From NCBI GenBank assembly GCA_963722965.1, contig CAVROX010000005.1:124001-188000 (forward strand): a stretch of 64,000 nt of DNA. The letters are read 5' to 3'. Under the pieces are notes generated by a model. That model did not search any database, was not told the origin of the DNA, and saw nothing but the letters and a program-made list of their open reading frames with translations. The stretch comes from DATLSM01 sp963722965 (GTDB lineage: Bacteria; Actinomycetota; Thermoleophilia; Solirubrobacterales; 70-9). Shown here in pieces: positions 8,121 through 16,811 of this stretch. A program made the position numbers and the translations under genes. How positions within the stretch are numbered: the stretch's first letter is position 1; every line of letters starts with the position of its first letter.

Positions 8121-9488
8121 ATGTCCTTGATGGAGGGCGCCTGGCAAGACGGGACCACTCAACAGCCGCATACTAAGCGTCATAGGCGAGCCCTTCGGCT
8201 CGTGAGAGCGGCGTGGCGCCTAGCGCGGCGTGACCCGGCGCTTGCACCGCTGGCGCTTGTGTTGGCCGGCTCGGTCGCATTCGCGATAACCGCGCTCGAC
8301 GCAGCGACCTCGTATTTGTCGCTCGGGATCCACGAGCAATCGCTCGGGATCCTACTTTTGCTTGGCTTCGCCTTCTGCATCAACCTTTTGATCGCGTTCT
8401 TCAGCGCAGCGATGGCGCATGCGGTCAGCGCCGGCTTGGATCGGATCCCGATGACGGTTCGCGAAGCGATTGCAGAAGCCCGCGAGTCGCTCGGGCAACT
8501 GGTGGTCTGGTTGTCGATTGGCACAGCATTTCTCGCCGGCGTCGTGCTCATATTGCTGACGGGCCGTGGCGGCATTCTGGCCGGCAATCTCGGGCTGGCG
8601 GTCTGGAACTTCTGCGTCGCCTTCGTGGTACCGATCATCGTGCTTGAGGCCGCGAGCGCAGGCGAAGCGATTAGAGAGTCTGCGGCGCTCGCGAAGCGAC
8701 GCTGGGGAGAGGAGCTCCTTGGGGGTTTTACGATCGCGACCCTTTGGGCGCTCGCCGCCTTCCTTTGTCTGATGGTTTACGTGCCAGCCCTGCGTGCCTT
8801 CCGTGGCCATCCCAACGCGGGTTCGTTGATCGCTCTGACCGTCGGTGGGCTCGCCGGTCTCCTGACCGTCCTCTACGGAATTGCCACCGCGCAAGCCTTC
8901 GTCGTGGCCCTGCTGCGCTACGACAGTGGCGAGTCAACGCTCGAGGACCTCCAGAGCTTGCCTCGTTCTGATTTTTCAAGACCGGCGCCGTTTCGGGTGG
9001 CCGGATTGGCTGCCTGCACCGCCGCGGTAGTTGGGGTGGTGGCGCTCGTCGCAGCTGTCGGGATCGGCGAACGCAGCGTGCAGTACTACACGCGAGTTCC
9101 CACGACCTCGGCGAGTGGCCTTGAACCCGGCACGCCGGTCGTCTTTGAAGATCAGCGGGTGGGACGGGTTCTTACGACTCTCGACGAAGGCGACGTTACT
9201 CGTGTCTCATTTGAGATCAAGGAGAGCATCGTCTCCGAAGTCCGAGGTGAGTCCGTTGGCGTAGACACGTTCGACGGCCGCCCCTGCCTGCGGATTGGCT
9301 CGACGTCGTCCCTCAGATCGGGCGGAGATCTCAGCATGAGCCGCTCGGGCCCGCCGACGGTTCATCTGGCAAGACACTCCGGCCCACCACCGTCTGGCCA
9401 ATGGGTTACAGCCGGACCAGTGCTGTCTTCGGAGGCCGTCTTGGAGTCAACGGCAGGGAAACTGATCAAAACGCCCCGGGGACTTTAA
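8121..9488 (+). CDS. DUF6159-like multi-pass membrane protein with a C-terminal MCE-like domain
   Basis: 455 residues from an ATG. Residues ~25-260 are six or so hydrophobic helices beginning RLVRAAWRLARRDPALAPLA, which resembles the DUF6159 family (membrane proteins of unknown function). After a seventh helix (~residue 295) comes a soluble segment with an MlaD/MCE look: GLEPGTPVVFEDQRVGRV, followed by short beta-like strands to about residue 400. RVGRV after a Gly-x-Pro-Val strand is the core MCE pattern. The tail is Ser/Pro rich. This fusion is not one I know; the assignment of the C-terminal part is tentative. It sits 8 kb before the six-gene MCE cluster, and may be part of the same envelope lipid theme. 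Confidence 0.7.
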   Translation: MSLMEGAWQDGTTQQPHTKRHRRALRLVRAAWRLARRDPALAPLALVLAGSVAFAITALDAATSYLSLGIHEQSLGILLLLGFAFCINLLIAFFSAAMAHAVSAGLDRIPMTVREAIAEARESLGQLVVWLSIGTAFLAGVVLILLTGRGGILAGNLGLAVWNFCVAFVVPIIVLEAASAGEAIRESAALAKRRWGEELLGGFTIATLWALAAFLCLMVYVPALRAFRGHPNAGSLIALTVGGLAGLLTVLYGIATAQAFVVALLRYDSGESTLEDLQSLPRSDFSRPAPFRVAGLAACTAAVVGVVALVAAVGIGERSVQYYTRVPTTSASGLEPGTPVVFEDQRVGRVLTTLDEGDVTRVSFEIKESIVSEVRGESVGVDTFDGRPCLRIGSTSSLRSGGDLSMSRSGPPTVHLARHSGPPPSGQWVTAGPVLSSEAVLESTAGKLIKTPRGL

Positions 9489-9857
9489 TCGGGTCTGCAA
9501 TCATTTCCGGTGCCGGACGGTGTTTCTTCGCGGAAGACTCTACGGGCCAAGCCAAACGCTCCTTGTGGCGCACCACGGGTATTTCACAGCCACCTTTCCA
9601 GCGGTCAAGACGCCGTGACCGGAGCCCGGCGGCGTTCCACCGCCTAGATTTGAAGGTCGGAACGACGACCGCTACCAGCTGTGGTGGTCGGCCAACCGTC
9701 AACGTCTCCTTGCTATTGAGCATTCAACCGACCAGGGCTGCGGCTCACCAACCCCGGTTAAGGAGACGACACGCTGGACCACCACTCATATCCATCGAAG
9801 TCTCCCCGCAGCAACTTCTCCCGGCGCAGGACTCTTTTGATCCGTTCCTTCAGCTGC
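9489..9857. other. Intergenic sequence, no gene seen
   Basis: About 370 bp between the DUF6159-like gene and repeat copy B. A frame is open across it as a continuation of sequence inside the previous gene, but its codon pattern and composition (Ser/Arg/Pro rich, no family motif) look non-coding. I see no RNA gene, hairpin with U-tract or clear promoter. Confidence 0.6.
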
Positions 9858-9925
9858 ATGGGCCGAACGGTCAGTGGAAGAACCGGGATGGGATCCACCT
9901 AGCCGGGGACCCTCTCGGCGTCTAG
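9858..9925 (+). repeat. Copy B of the degenerate ~70-bp repeat
   Basis: Contains ATGGGCCGAAC, CAGTGGAAGAACC and ends CTCTCGGCGTCTAG. In one frame it reads HGPNGQWKNRDG...LAGDPLGV followed by a stop. Copy C reads HWKNQG...LAGDPFGI followed by a stop. The matching peptides and the shared TAG suggest remnants of the 3' end of a gene family rather than a random repeat. It is followed by about 116 bp without features before the methyltransferase stop. Confidence 0.6.
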
Positions 9926-10041
9926 CAAGGTCTCCAAACGCGCTGCACGTCCGGCTAGGCAAGGGGGCTTCAGCTGAACCAACGTCAGCCGTGCTCACCT
10001 AGGAGGTCTTCTCGAGGTAGCCAGATCTCAGTCAAAGTCGG

Positions 10042-10890
10042 TCAGCGGGCCAGCACCCCCCAACTCACGGCGGGTGCCGCATAGGAGCCATCCTCATTCC
10101 GATACGGCGCCATGTTCTCCACTATTGCCGCTCGGGTCGCCTGTCGCTCATCATCCGGCAGTGCCTCGACCGCGTGCGCGAGCGGGCCAGCAAGCCTTAT
10201 CAGCGTGTCCCAGAGTTCGTCCTCGTCCGCGTAGTAAAAGTCGAATGAAATCTCCTCCAACTCGGGGTCATCGAAGCCCGCCCCCGTGACCAGCTCGCGG
10301 ACCCGATCCGGATCCCCCATCGCAAAGATCCCCGGCGCTCCAGGCTCGGGCGGAGGCATGTGTCCGCGCTGGACCAGGGTCATGCCGGGAATGGCCGCCC
10401 AGGGGTTGCGGTCGGGCGGCGCCCATACGGCAAATGCAAGAGGGGCGCCTTCGCGAAGCACCCGCCTCGTCTCCCCTAGGGCGGCGACCGGGTCGGCCAT
10501 GAGCATGTAGCCCCAGCGGCAGACCACCGCGTCCACACTGTCGTCCTCAAAGTCCATCCGCTCGGCGTCCAGCACCCGGTACTCAACGTTGCTGAGCCCA
10601 CGATCCTCTCCCAAGCGGCGAGCAACGTCGATCATCTCTGGCGCGAAGTCTGTGGACTTCACGCGACCGGAGTCGCCGATCCGTTCTGCAACTCGGAAGC
10701 CCAGGTCGCCGGGCCCGGCTGCGATCTCGAGGACGGTGGTCCCGGGCTGTGGGTCGACCCGCTCTAGGATCCACTCGTTGACCGATCCAGCGAGGTTGGT
10801 CATCCACTCGTTCCGGTTCTCCCAGCCCGGTGCCATCTTTCCCCAGGTCTGACGGCTCTGCTCGCGATAGGCATTGGGATCAAACGTCAT
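10042..10890 (-). CDS. Class I SAM-dependent methyltransferase (UbiE/COQ5-like)
   Basis: 282 residues. Motif I is VLEIAAGPGDLGFRVAE (~residue 51), the acidic end of strand 2 is STDFAPEMIDVAR, and motif II/III regions are VEYRVLDAERMDFEDDSVDAVVCRWGYMLM and LREGAPLAFAVW. This is a Rossmann-type small-molecule methyltransferase. The N-terminal QTWGKMAPGWENRNEWMTNL is typical of quinone- or lipid-type enzymes, but the substrate cannot be named. It stands alone, with about 340 bp upstream before the next gene, so it is probably monocistronic. Confidence 0.85.
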   Translation of the reverse strand: MTFDPNAYREQSRQTWGKMAPGWENRNEWMTNLAGSVNEWILERVDPQPGTTVLEIAAGPGDLGFRVAERIGDSGRVKSTDFAPEMIDVARRLGEDRGLSNVEYRVLDAERMDFEDDSVDAVVCRWGYMLMADPVAALGETRRVLREGAPLAFAVWAPPDRNPWAAIPGMTLVQRGHMPPPEPGAPGIFAMGDPDRVRELVTGAGFDDPELEEISFDFYYADEDELWDTLIRLAGPLAHAVEALPDDERQATRAAIVENMAPYRNEDGSYAAPAVSWGVLAR

Positions 10891-11231
10891 GTCGTTCCTC
10901 CGATTCCTCGCTTCGCTCTAGCCGATAGAGCTGGTTTGGCCCTCTCAGCAACCGTATCCAATCGCAGCTCCTGATCGCGAATCCTTAGCGGCGCCAAGTT
11001 GAATCCGCCTGGATAATCGGGTCGGTGCACAACGTCAGAGGCAGCCGAGCCAGGCAAAGGGTTCTCGTTGTGACAGGCGAGACCGCAAAAGTTTGGCCTT
11101 GGATGGGCCGAACCTGTCACTGGAAGAACCAGGGCACCGTGCGCTTGGCCGGTGATCCCTTCGGCATTTAGGAACGACCTTGAAAACCATTGGCTATCGT
11201 GAAGCCTTCCCAAGGTTATTAGGAAGCACGA
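10891..11231. other. Intergenic sequence containing repeat copy C
   Basis: About 340 bp between the start of the methyltransferase gene and the end of the MarR gene. The only structure I see is repeat copy C (11101-11171). The promoter of the leftward methyltransferase gene should lie in the first ~150 bp, but I see no convincing -35/-10 pair. Confidence 0.6.
11101..11171 (+). repeat. Copy C of the degenerate ~70-bp repeat
   Basis: Starts GGATGGGCCGAAC, then CACTGGAAGAACCAGGG and ends CCCTTCGGCATTTAG. From the internal ATG it translates to MGRTCHWKNQG then LAGDPFGI and a stop. Relative to copies A and B it has one extra base between GAAC and TGG, so the upstream DGPN part is out of frame. 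The extra base is a sign of decay. Confidence 0.6.
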
Positions 11232-11795
11232 CTAGCCGGCTCGCTCGATTCGGCCACAGGCGGGACAGCCTGCGCGCCCCTGTAGCGGCCAGGCCGGGCT
11301 TGAGACCGAACCGGGCATCGCCTTCTCCCATAGCTCGCCCAAGCGTTTCAGATCGGCGTCGTCCAAGCGGTCCAGCAATAGTTCGCGCACCACAGCATGG
11401 TGGGTGACCTGCGCAGCGCGCAGGCGAGCGAGGCCCTCCGAAGTCAGTCCGACCAGCAGGCTGCGCCCGTCGGCCGGGTTGGCCCTCCGCTCGACCAGGC
11501 CGGTCTTCGCGAGCCGGTCGACCGACCTCGAGACCCCGCTCGGACTGAGGTTGCGCCGCTCCCCCAGCTCTCCGATCGCGAGCTCACCGTCGGGCACAGT
11601 TACGAGCGTTATCAGCACCCCGTAGGGCTCGATGCCAAAGCCATGACCAGCCAAGAGTCGACGATCGAGCTCCCGAAAGACCGCTGAATGCACGCGCAGC
11701 ATGCCACGCCACGCGTCGAACTCGCCGGGCGTGAACGGATTCGGCTCGGGCCCCCCGTCGGGCGCGGTCGAAGGGCTGCCCAAACTACTTGACAC
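11232..11795 (-). CDS. MarR-family transcriptional regulator
   Basis: Winged-helix regulator of about 187 residues from the GTG at 11795; the open frame reaches 11906 but that would run through the divergent gene's control region. A Met at 11699 is a second possible start. MarR features: AVFRELDRRLLAGHGFGIEPYGVL (dimerisation helix), ELGERRNLSPSGVSRSVDRLAKTGLVERR (recognition helix and wing) and the Asp-Gly-Arg wing tip in PADGRSLLVGLT. The divergent cupin gene starts about 60 bp away, and an 18-bp inverted repeat lies between them (11826-11843), so autoregulation together with control of the cupin gene is likely. Confidence 0.86.
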   Translation of the reverse strand: MSSSLGSPSTAPDGGPEPNPFTPGEFDAWRGMLRVHSAVFRELDRRLLAGHGFGIEPYGVLITLVTVPDGELAIGELGERRNLSPSGVSRSVDRLAKTGLVERRANPADGRSLLVGLTSEGLARLRAAQVTHHAVVRELLLDRLDDADLKRLGELWEKAMPGSVSSPAWPLQGRAGCPACGRIERAG

Positions 11796-11816
11796 CCGCA
11801 AATACCCTGGTAGGTT
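11789..11816 (+). promoter_or_regulatory. Putative sigma-70-type promoter of the cupin gene
   Basis: TTGACA at 11789-11794 and TAGGTT at 11811-11816, separated by 16 bp, reading toward the cupin gene that starts at 11858. It overlaps the proposed start codon of the divergent MarR gene. Read by eye only. Confidence 0.5.
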
Positions 11817-11825
11817 GTTTGTGCA

Positions 11826-11843
11826 TTGCAAATACTTTAGCAA
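11826..11843. promoter_or_regulatory. Putative MarR operator
   Basis: TTGCAAATACTTTAGCAA, an imperfect inverted repeat with TTGC/GCAA ends, placed 10 bp after the predicted -10 box of the cupin promoter. The size and TTGC...GCAA ends fit MarR-type operators. It is AT-rich in a very GC-rich region. GCAAATAC also occurs once more at 11798. Confidence 0.5.
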
Positions 11844-11857
11844 CGCCTCCACAGGAG

Positions 11858-12343
11858 ATGCGCGATGACGACGCCACCACCATTGCCCACACGGTTCTAG
11901 GGCCAAACGAAGGCCTGCGGCTCCAGTCGGGACCGGGCCGAGATCTCATCTTCAAGGTCACCGGGGAGGACACCGGCGGCGCCTTTGATTACTTCACGGT
12001 CGAGGTCGCGCCCGAAGGCGGACCCCCTCTGCATGTGCACCACATGCAGGAGGAGACGATTCATGTCCTGAAGGGGCGGTTTAAGGTCAGGATCGGTGAT
12101 GAGAACTTCTATTTGGAAGAGGGGGGCTTTGCGTATCTGCCGTCTGAGATCCCGCATGCGTTCCTCAACCTGACCCATGAGCCGGGTGAGATCATCGTGG
12201 TGTACACGCCGGGGGGCAGGCACAAGTTCTATGAAGAGCTGGGCCCGGCTACTAGGGACGGAGCACCAGATCGAGCCGTCGTCGCTGCAATCTTTGAGAA
12301 GCACGGCATGTCTCTGTTGGGGCCTTCACTGAGTCGCGACTGA
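11858..12343 (+). CDS. Cupin-domain protein
   Basis: 161 residues from the ATG at 11858. One double-stranded beta-helix domain with the metal-binding pattern of cupins: GGPPLHVHHMQEETIHVLKG (two His and Glu) in motif 1 and the His of SEIPHAFLNL in motif 2. Single-cupin enzymes or sensors of this kind often act on small aromatic or quinone-like compounds; the substrate here is unknown. The divergent MarR gene with the shared operator suggests that an inducible compound controls both. An in-frame TTG at 11789 would give a longer protein, but it lies in the promoter. Confidence 0.85.
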   Translation: MRDDDATTIAHTVLGPNEGLRLQSGPGRDLIFKVTGEDTGGAFDYFTVEVAPEGGPPLHVHHMQEETIHVLKGRFKVRIGDENFYLEEGGFAYLPSEIPHAFLNLTHEPGEIIVVYTPGGRHKFYEELGPATRDGAPDRAVVAAIFEKHGMSLLGPSLSRD

Positions 12344-12423
12344 GACCAGCGCGTCGAGTTCTCCGCCTTTGCCTGAGGCGAGCTCAGAGTTGGCTGTGCA
12401 TCTATAGAATCGTGAAGAAGTGA

Positions 12424-12496
12424 TGGGCCGTGTAGGGATCGAACCTACGACCTTGAGATTAAGAGTCTCCTGCTCTACCAACTGAGCTAACGGCCC
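12424..12496 (-). tRNA. tRNA-Lys (anticodon CTT)
   Basis: Reads on the minus strand from GGGCCGT at 12496 to ACGGCCC at 12425, a perfect seven-pair acceptor stem, with discriminator A at 12424. D-arm GCTCAGTTGGTAGAGC, anticodon loop CTCTTAA and T-loop TTCGATC are canonical. CCA is not encoded. The outer pair of the anticodon stem is G-A. Confidence 0.95.
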
Positions 12497-12525
12497 GGGC
12501 CGGCAAGTATAGGAAGCCTCCTCGG

Positions 12526-13284
12526 CTACCGGACGCTGCAGGGCTCAAACACGCTACCGCTGATCGTGGTGTCTTCGGCGAAGGTGAAGCTGCCGTGGGT
12601 TTGGAAGACGCCGCTTCCGCAGCGGGCGGAGATGTAGCTGAGCCGCCGGCCCGCGACACTGTAGCGTCGGCCGATCTTCACATCGACATGGGTGAGCGCC
12701 CCGTAGCCGCCGGCGATCACCGGCAGGTCGATCGTCGCCCGGTAGCCGAAGACCCCGCTTGAAAGCCGTTCGATCGGCACGACGATGGCGAGTGTCTGGG
12801 TTGAGGGCACGGTTACGCGTGCCTGAACGACGATCGTCGGATCGCCGTTTTGAAGTGCTCCGTTGAACAGGGTCAGCGGCGAGGTTGCAAGCACCGGTGC
12901 CTGCCCGGGAAGGGCGATCGTCGCGGCGATATGCCCGGTGCCGACGATCGAGCCCCTGCAGGCGTTCCGCGCCTCCTGGGGCGTGGCCTCGGCAACCTGC
13001 TGCACCAAGCAGGTGGGCAGTCCGCGAGTGGTCAACCGACCTTGGCGATCAAATTCGAGCACCGTTTGCTGGAGCGCCGCGGGCAGCCCCCCGCTTCTCG
13101 CCGCGATGTCGAAGTGTCCGCGGAATTCGATCGGGGCGAACGTTCTTCGGGGCAGGACTTGTGGCTCAAAGCCGCCGTTTGCCCGCAAGACCAAGTTGCC
13201 TACCTTGACCACGGCCGCAGCGGCGCTGCCTGCAATGAGAAGGCATGCAACGGCGAAAATTGCGATTGTCAGGCGTTTGCTCAA
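12526..13284 (-). CDS. Secreted four-cysteine protein, paralogue 1
   Basis: 252 residues with a clear signal peptide (IAIFAVACLLIAGSAAAA). Similar along its length to the proteins at 16812-17588 and 26710-27492. Shared features: GLPTC (~residue 105), a second Cys about 20 residues on (NACRGSIVGTG), a Gly-rich turn before LTHVDVKIGRRYSVAGRRL, SYISARCGSG and a last Cys near the end (FEPCSVR). Four conserved Cys in an exported protein suggest two disulfides. Function unknown. It lies just upstream of, and divergent from, the MmpL gene, while its paralogues flank the MCE cluster, so a role in lipid handling at the cell surface is my inference. Confidence 0.82.
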   Translation of the reverse strand: MSKRLTIAIFAVACLLIAGSAAAAVVKVGNLVLRANGGFEPQVLPRRTFAPIEFRGHFDIAARSGGLPAALQQTVLEFDRQGRLTTRGLPTCLVQQVAEATPQEARNACRGSIVGTGHIAATIALPGQAPVLATSPLTLFNGALQNGDPTIVVQARVTVPSTQTLAIVVPIERLSSGVFGYRATIDLPVIAGGYGALTHVDVKIGRRYSVAGRRLSYISARCGSGVFQTHGSFTFAEDTTISGSVFEPCSVR

Positions 13285-13486
13285 ACGATCCCCGCCCCAG
13301 TGGCCCCCAGGTTACCCCGAGTGTCAGGGTTTGCCCGTTGAGCGCACACAGCTTCAACAATGCCCCTGGTGTGAAGGTTCGCTCGTCCGGACAGCCGATT
13401 TTTTGACGAGGAGCTCAGCCGTCCCTTAACAGAGCCTTTCGCATACGTTCGCCTTCTCCCCCTCCTCGGCCCGCCAAACTACTCGG

Positions 13487-16400
13487 GTGCCAACGAGGAG
13501 GAGCCCTGGCCGAGGCGGCGCCACGCAGGCGGGCACGGAGCTGCGCCCACCGGCGCTCCTCCGCCATCCGAGGCGGGTGCTCGCGATCGCCTTCATTGCG
13601 CTGGTCGGACTCGGGATCCTCGGGACCGGAGTCGAATCAAGGCTGCAGCCGACCTCGCTCAACATTCCGGGGACCCCGTCTGCTCGGGCCGGGGAAATGC
13701 TGCGCCAGGGCTTCGGGGACTCGGCCCCGTTCGCGATCCTCCTGCGCGGCCCTGCCGCTGCCATCGATCGCCAGGGTCCGGCGCTGATCCGCGCCCTGCG
13801 GCGGGACCCCAAGGTCACCACCCTCTCGCCCTGGGACCGTGGCTCGGTGCAGCGGCTCCGCCCCAGTCCCCGTCGTGCCCTGATCTTGGTCGACTTCCAC
13901 GTCGGACTTGATCAGGCAGTAAACGAAACGGTCCCCAAGCTCGACCGCATCCTCGAAGAAGAGATCCACTCGCCGGTGCGGGCCACTCAGACGGGCTTTG
14001 CCAGCATTTCACGGGCGCTCCAGGACGAGTCGATCTCCGCCTCAGAGCACGGTGAGCTGATCGCGATCCCGGTCCTCCTGATCGTCTTGCTACTGGTCTT
14101 CCGCTCGCCACTTGCAGCCGCCATCCCGCTCGGCTTCGGCGCCCTCACCGTCTTTGCCTCGCGCGGGATCCTCTACGCGGCGACCGCGTGGCTTGGTATC
14201 GACGCCTTCGCCCTCACCGTCTGCACGATGATGGGGCTGGCGCTGGGCGTCGATTACTCGCTGCTGATGGTCTCTCGTTTCCGCGAGGAGCTCGCCGGCG
14301 GCTCGACCCCCGTCGAGGCGGCGTGGGCGACGCGGCAAACGGCAGGCCGCACGACCGCTTTCGCGGGCAGCACGCTGCTGATATCGATGATCGTCGCGCT
14401 GTTCATCGTCCCCGGCTCCCTGCTCGTCTCGCTCGCGGGTACGGTCGCGATGGTCGTCGTGCTGAGCGTCCTCGTCGCGACGGTGGTAGGCCCAGCGGCG
14501 CTGGTGTTGATCGGCCCCAACATCGATCGCTGGAGGATCGGCACGGCGCCGGATGGACGCTCCCGGCTGATGGGCTTCGTCCACGCCGCACTGCGCCGCC
14601 CGGCGCCGGTGGCGGCGCTGATCGGCGCCGTGGTCCTGCTGCTTGCCGCTCCCGCGCTGGCGCTGAAGACCGGGCCGCCCAGCCCCGAACAGCTCTCGAG
14701 GAACGATCCGGCCCGCCGCGACGCAGAATTGATCGACCGCGTGATCGGCCCGGGCTGGGATGCCCCGTTCCAGATCATCGCCACCACCAACGATGGGCCG
14801 ATTACCGAACCCGCCCGACTCGCTGCGCTCAGTCGCTGGCAGCGTCGGATCGCCCAGCTGCCCGGCGTGCAGGCGGTGATCGGGCCCGGACAGGTCGCTC
14901 AACGGGTCGCGCCGCTGCGCGAAGGCGCCAGCGCGTTGCTTGCCGCCGAAGGGAGCTCGGGCCCGTTTGGTCAGCTCGGCGGACTGGGCCGCAAGCTGGC
15001 GGTCGCTGCCGGTGGCGTTGCCGAACTGCGTAGCGGCCTCTCCGAAGCAAGCGCCGGCGCCGGGCTGCTTGCTCAGGGCTCGGGGAAGGCGGCCGCTGGG
15101 GCTGTCGCGATCTCCCACGGCCTCGCCGTCGCCACCGCCGGCAGCCTCCGAGCGGTTACAGCGCTCAACGCCTTCGCCAGGGGGACGCGTCGGCTGGCTG
15201 GTGCCCAGCAGAAAGCGGCACTTGGATCGCTGCAGCTGAAGCTCAGCCTCCGCGACGAAGTCCCCAATCTGCGCGTCAACGCCCTGCGCAGGGCGCGGGC
15301 GACGGAACGGTCGCTCGAGCAGGATGCCCACGAAAAGCTGCCTGAACTCATCGCCCCGGCCAAGGTCGCCGACGAACAGCTGAAGGCCGCCATGCAGCAG
15401 CTGGAGGAGATGAACGTGGGCAAGACCGACCCACACTATGAGCCGGCGCTGGAAGCGCTTGGCAAAGCATCGGCCGCGGTCGGCGGCACGGACCCGGTCA
15501 GCGGTGAGCCCTACGCTCGCGGCTACGCCGGCCTGCCCACCGAACTTGCGGAACTCCAAAAGCGCCTTGAGCACGATTACGAGGAAACCAAGGAAGTCGT
15601 CTTTTGGCTGGAAAGCACCATCAACCATCTGAAGCAGTTCTCGGCGGGGGCTTCAGAACTTCACGCGGGCTTGGTCAAGCTCGAAACGGGTGGGGACCAC
15701 CTCGCCGTCGGCTCGGCGCGGCTCGCCCGCGCCGCTTCCGCTCTTGACGGCGGCCTCAGCCGCCTGCTCACGGGCTCCACGGCTCTCGCCGCGGGGATCT
15801 CGCGGCTGGACGGCGGCGCCACCGCTCTGGAAGAAAATCTCGCCGACGGCTACCGAGAAACCGCCCCGCTTCAATCGGGCCTAAATCGCGCGGCCGTCAA
15901 GGTGATCTCCGGAAACCGAGGGATCAAGCGGCGCATCGGCCGGGTTCGCCGCGGGAGCCCGGGGCTGTTTGATTCGGGCTACTTCGTCCTCTCCGCGCTC
16001 GACGGCGCGCCTCCCAGGCAACGCCAGCGGGCCGCGGAAGCCATCGACCTAGGGAGTGGCGGCCAGGCGGCGACGATGCTCGTGATCTCCGACTACAGCT
16101 TCAACACGCCTGGTTCGATCGCGCTCAACCGCCGCCTCAACGCGATCGCGGCAGAAATGGGCAGCGGCACCGGGATCAAGGCCGGAGTCGCCGGCGGAGC
16201 GGCGCAGCTCAACGACTACAGCCGGGTGAGCAGGGCGCGGATCCCCGACGTGGTCGCGGCGATCACCCTCGCGACCTTCCTCGTCTTGGTCCTCGTCCTG
16301 CGCTCGCTGCCGCTTGCCGCGATCGCGGTCGGGCTCAACCTGGCGACGGTCGGCGTCGCCTTCGGCATCCTCAGCCTCCTCGCCCACCTACCGGGGGGCT

Positions 16401-16801
16401 GGCCCCTGAGCGGCCACCGCTACGTCGACGCCGTCGGGGCGACGATGATCTTCGGCATCGTCTTCGGGCTCTCGATCGACTACGCGGTCTTCCTCTTGGT
16501 GCGGATGAAAGAGCGCTATGACCGCGACGGCGATCACGCCGCCGCGGTTGAGTTCGGCCTGCAGCGGACCGCCCGCGTGATCACCGGCGCCGCTGCGATC
16601 ATGATGGCCGTCTTCATCGCCTTCGCCGGGGCGCCGATCGCGACGGTCAGCCAGCTGGGGATCGGCCTGACCGTCGCGGTCCTGCTCGACGCCACGGTGG
16701 TGCGGATCGTCCTGCTCCCCGCGTTGATGCTCTTGATCGGCGAGCGGGTCTGGTGGCTGCCGCAGCCCCTTGCGCGGTTGCTGCCGCGGCTCAACGTCTG
16801 A
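13487..16801 (+). CDS. MMPL-family RND transporter
   Basis: 1104 residues from a GTG. Twelve-helix RND topology in two halves. The first half has TM1 (RVLAIAFIALVGLGILG) and the helix 4-6 block with ALGVDYSLLMVSRFREEL; the second half has the matching FGLSIDYAVFLLVRMKERYDRDG. The two Asp-Tyr pairs are the proton-relay signature of MmpL proteins. Between them, from about residue 490 to 800, is a long soluble region rich in helical Ala/Leu/Gly heptads (AAGAVAISHGLAVATAGS; SARLARAASALDGGLSRL), resembling the coiled-coil region seen in MmpL and YhgE/Pip-type exporters. Likely exports lipids or glycolipids. Neighbouring MCE genes suggest opposite-direction lipid traffic. Confidence 0.93.
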   Translation: MPTRRSPGRGGATQAGTELRPPALLRHPRRVLAIAFIALVGLGILGTGVESRLQPTSLNIPGTPSARAGEMLRQGFGDSAPFAILLRGPAAAIDRQGPALIRALRRDPKVTTLSPWDRGSVQRLRPSPRRALILVDFHVGLDQAVNETVPKLDRILEEEIHSPVRATQTGFASISRALQDESISASEHGELIAIPVLLIVLLLVFRSPLAAAIPLGFGALTVFASRGILYAATAWLGIDAFALTVCTMMGLALGVDYSLLMVSRFREELAGGSTPVEAAWATRQTAGRTTAFAGSTLLISMIVALFIVPGSLLVSLAGTVAMVVVLSVLVATVVGPAALVLIGPNIDRWRIGTAPDGRSRLMGFVHAALRRPAPVAALIGAVVLLLAAPALALKTGPPSPEQLSRNDPARRDAELIDRVIGPGWDAPFQIIATTNDGPITEPARLAALSRWQRRIAQLPGVQAVIGPGQVAQRVAPLREGASALLAAEGSSGPFGQLGGLGRKLAVAAGGVAELRSGLSEASAGAGLLAQGSGKAAAGAVAISHGLAVATAGSLRAVTALNAFARGTRRLAGAQQKAALGSLQLKLSLRDEVPNLRVNALRRARATERSLEQDAHEKLPELIAPAKVADEQLKAAMQQLEEMNVGKTDPHYEPALEALGKASAAVGGTDPVSGEPYARGYAGLPTELAELQKRLEHDYEETKEVVFWLESTINHLKQFSAGASELHAGLVKLETGGDHLAVGSARLARAASALDGGLSRLLTGSTALAAGISRLDGGATALEENLADGYRETAPLQSGLNRAAVKVISGNRGIKRRIGRVRRGSPGLFDSGYFVLSALDGAPPRQRQRAAEAIDLGSGGQAATMLVISDYSFNTPGSIALNRRLNAIAAEMGSGTGIKAGVAGGAAQLNDYSRVSRARIPDVVAAITLATFLVLVLVLRSLPLAAIAVGLNLATVGVAFGILSLLAHLPGGWPLSGHRYVDAVGATMIFGIVFGLSIDYAVFLLVRMKERYDRDGDHAAAVEFGLQRTARVITGAAAIMMAVFIAFAGAPIATVSQLGIGLTVAVLLDATVVRIVLLPALMLLIGERVWWLPQPLARLLPRLNV

Positions 16802-16811
16802 CGGGGCGCTC

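Noticed and set aside
9401..9925. 174-codon open frame after the DUF6159-like gene
   Set aside because: Begins inside the preceding gene, has no ribosome site and no motif except the repeat-derived end. I kept only the repeat at 9858-9925.
14090..15628. 512-codon open frame opposite the MmpL gene
   Set aside because: Antisense shadow; highly Arg/Asp/Gln-rich translation with no motifs.
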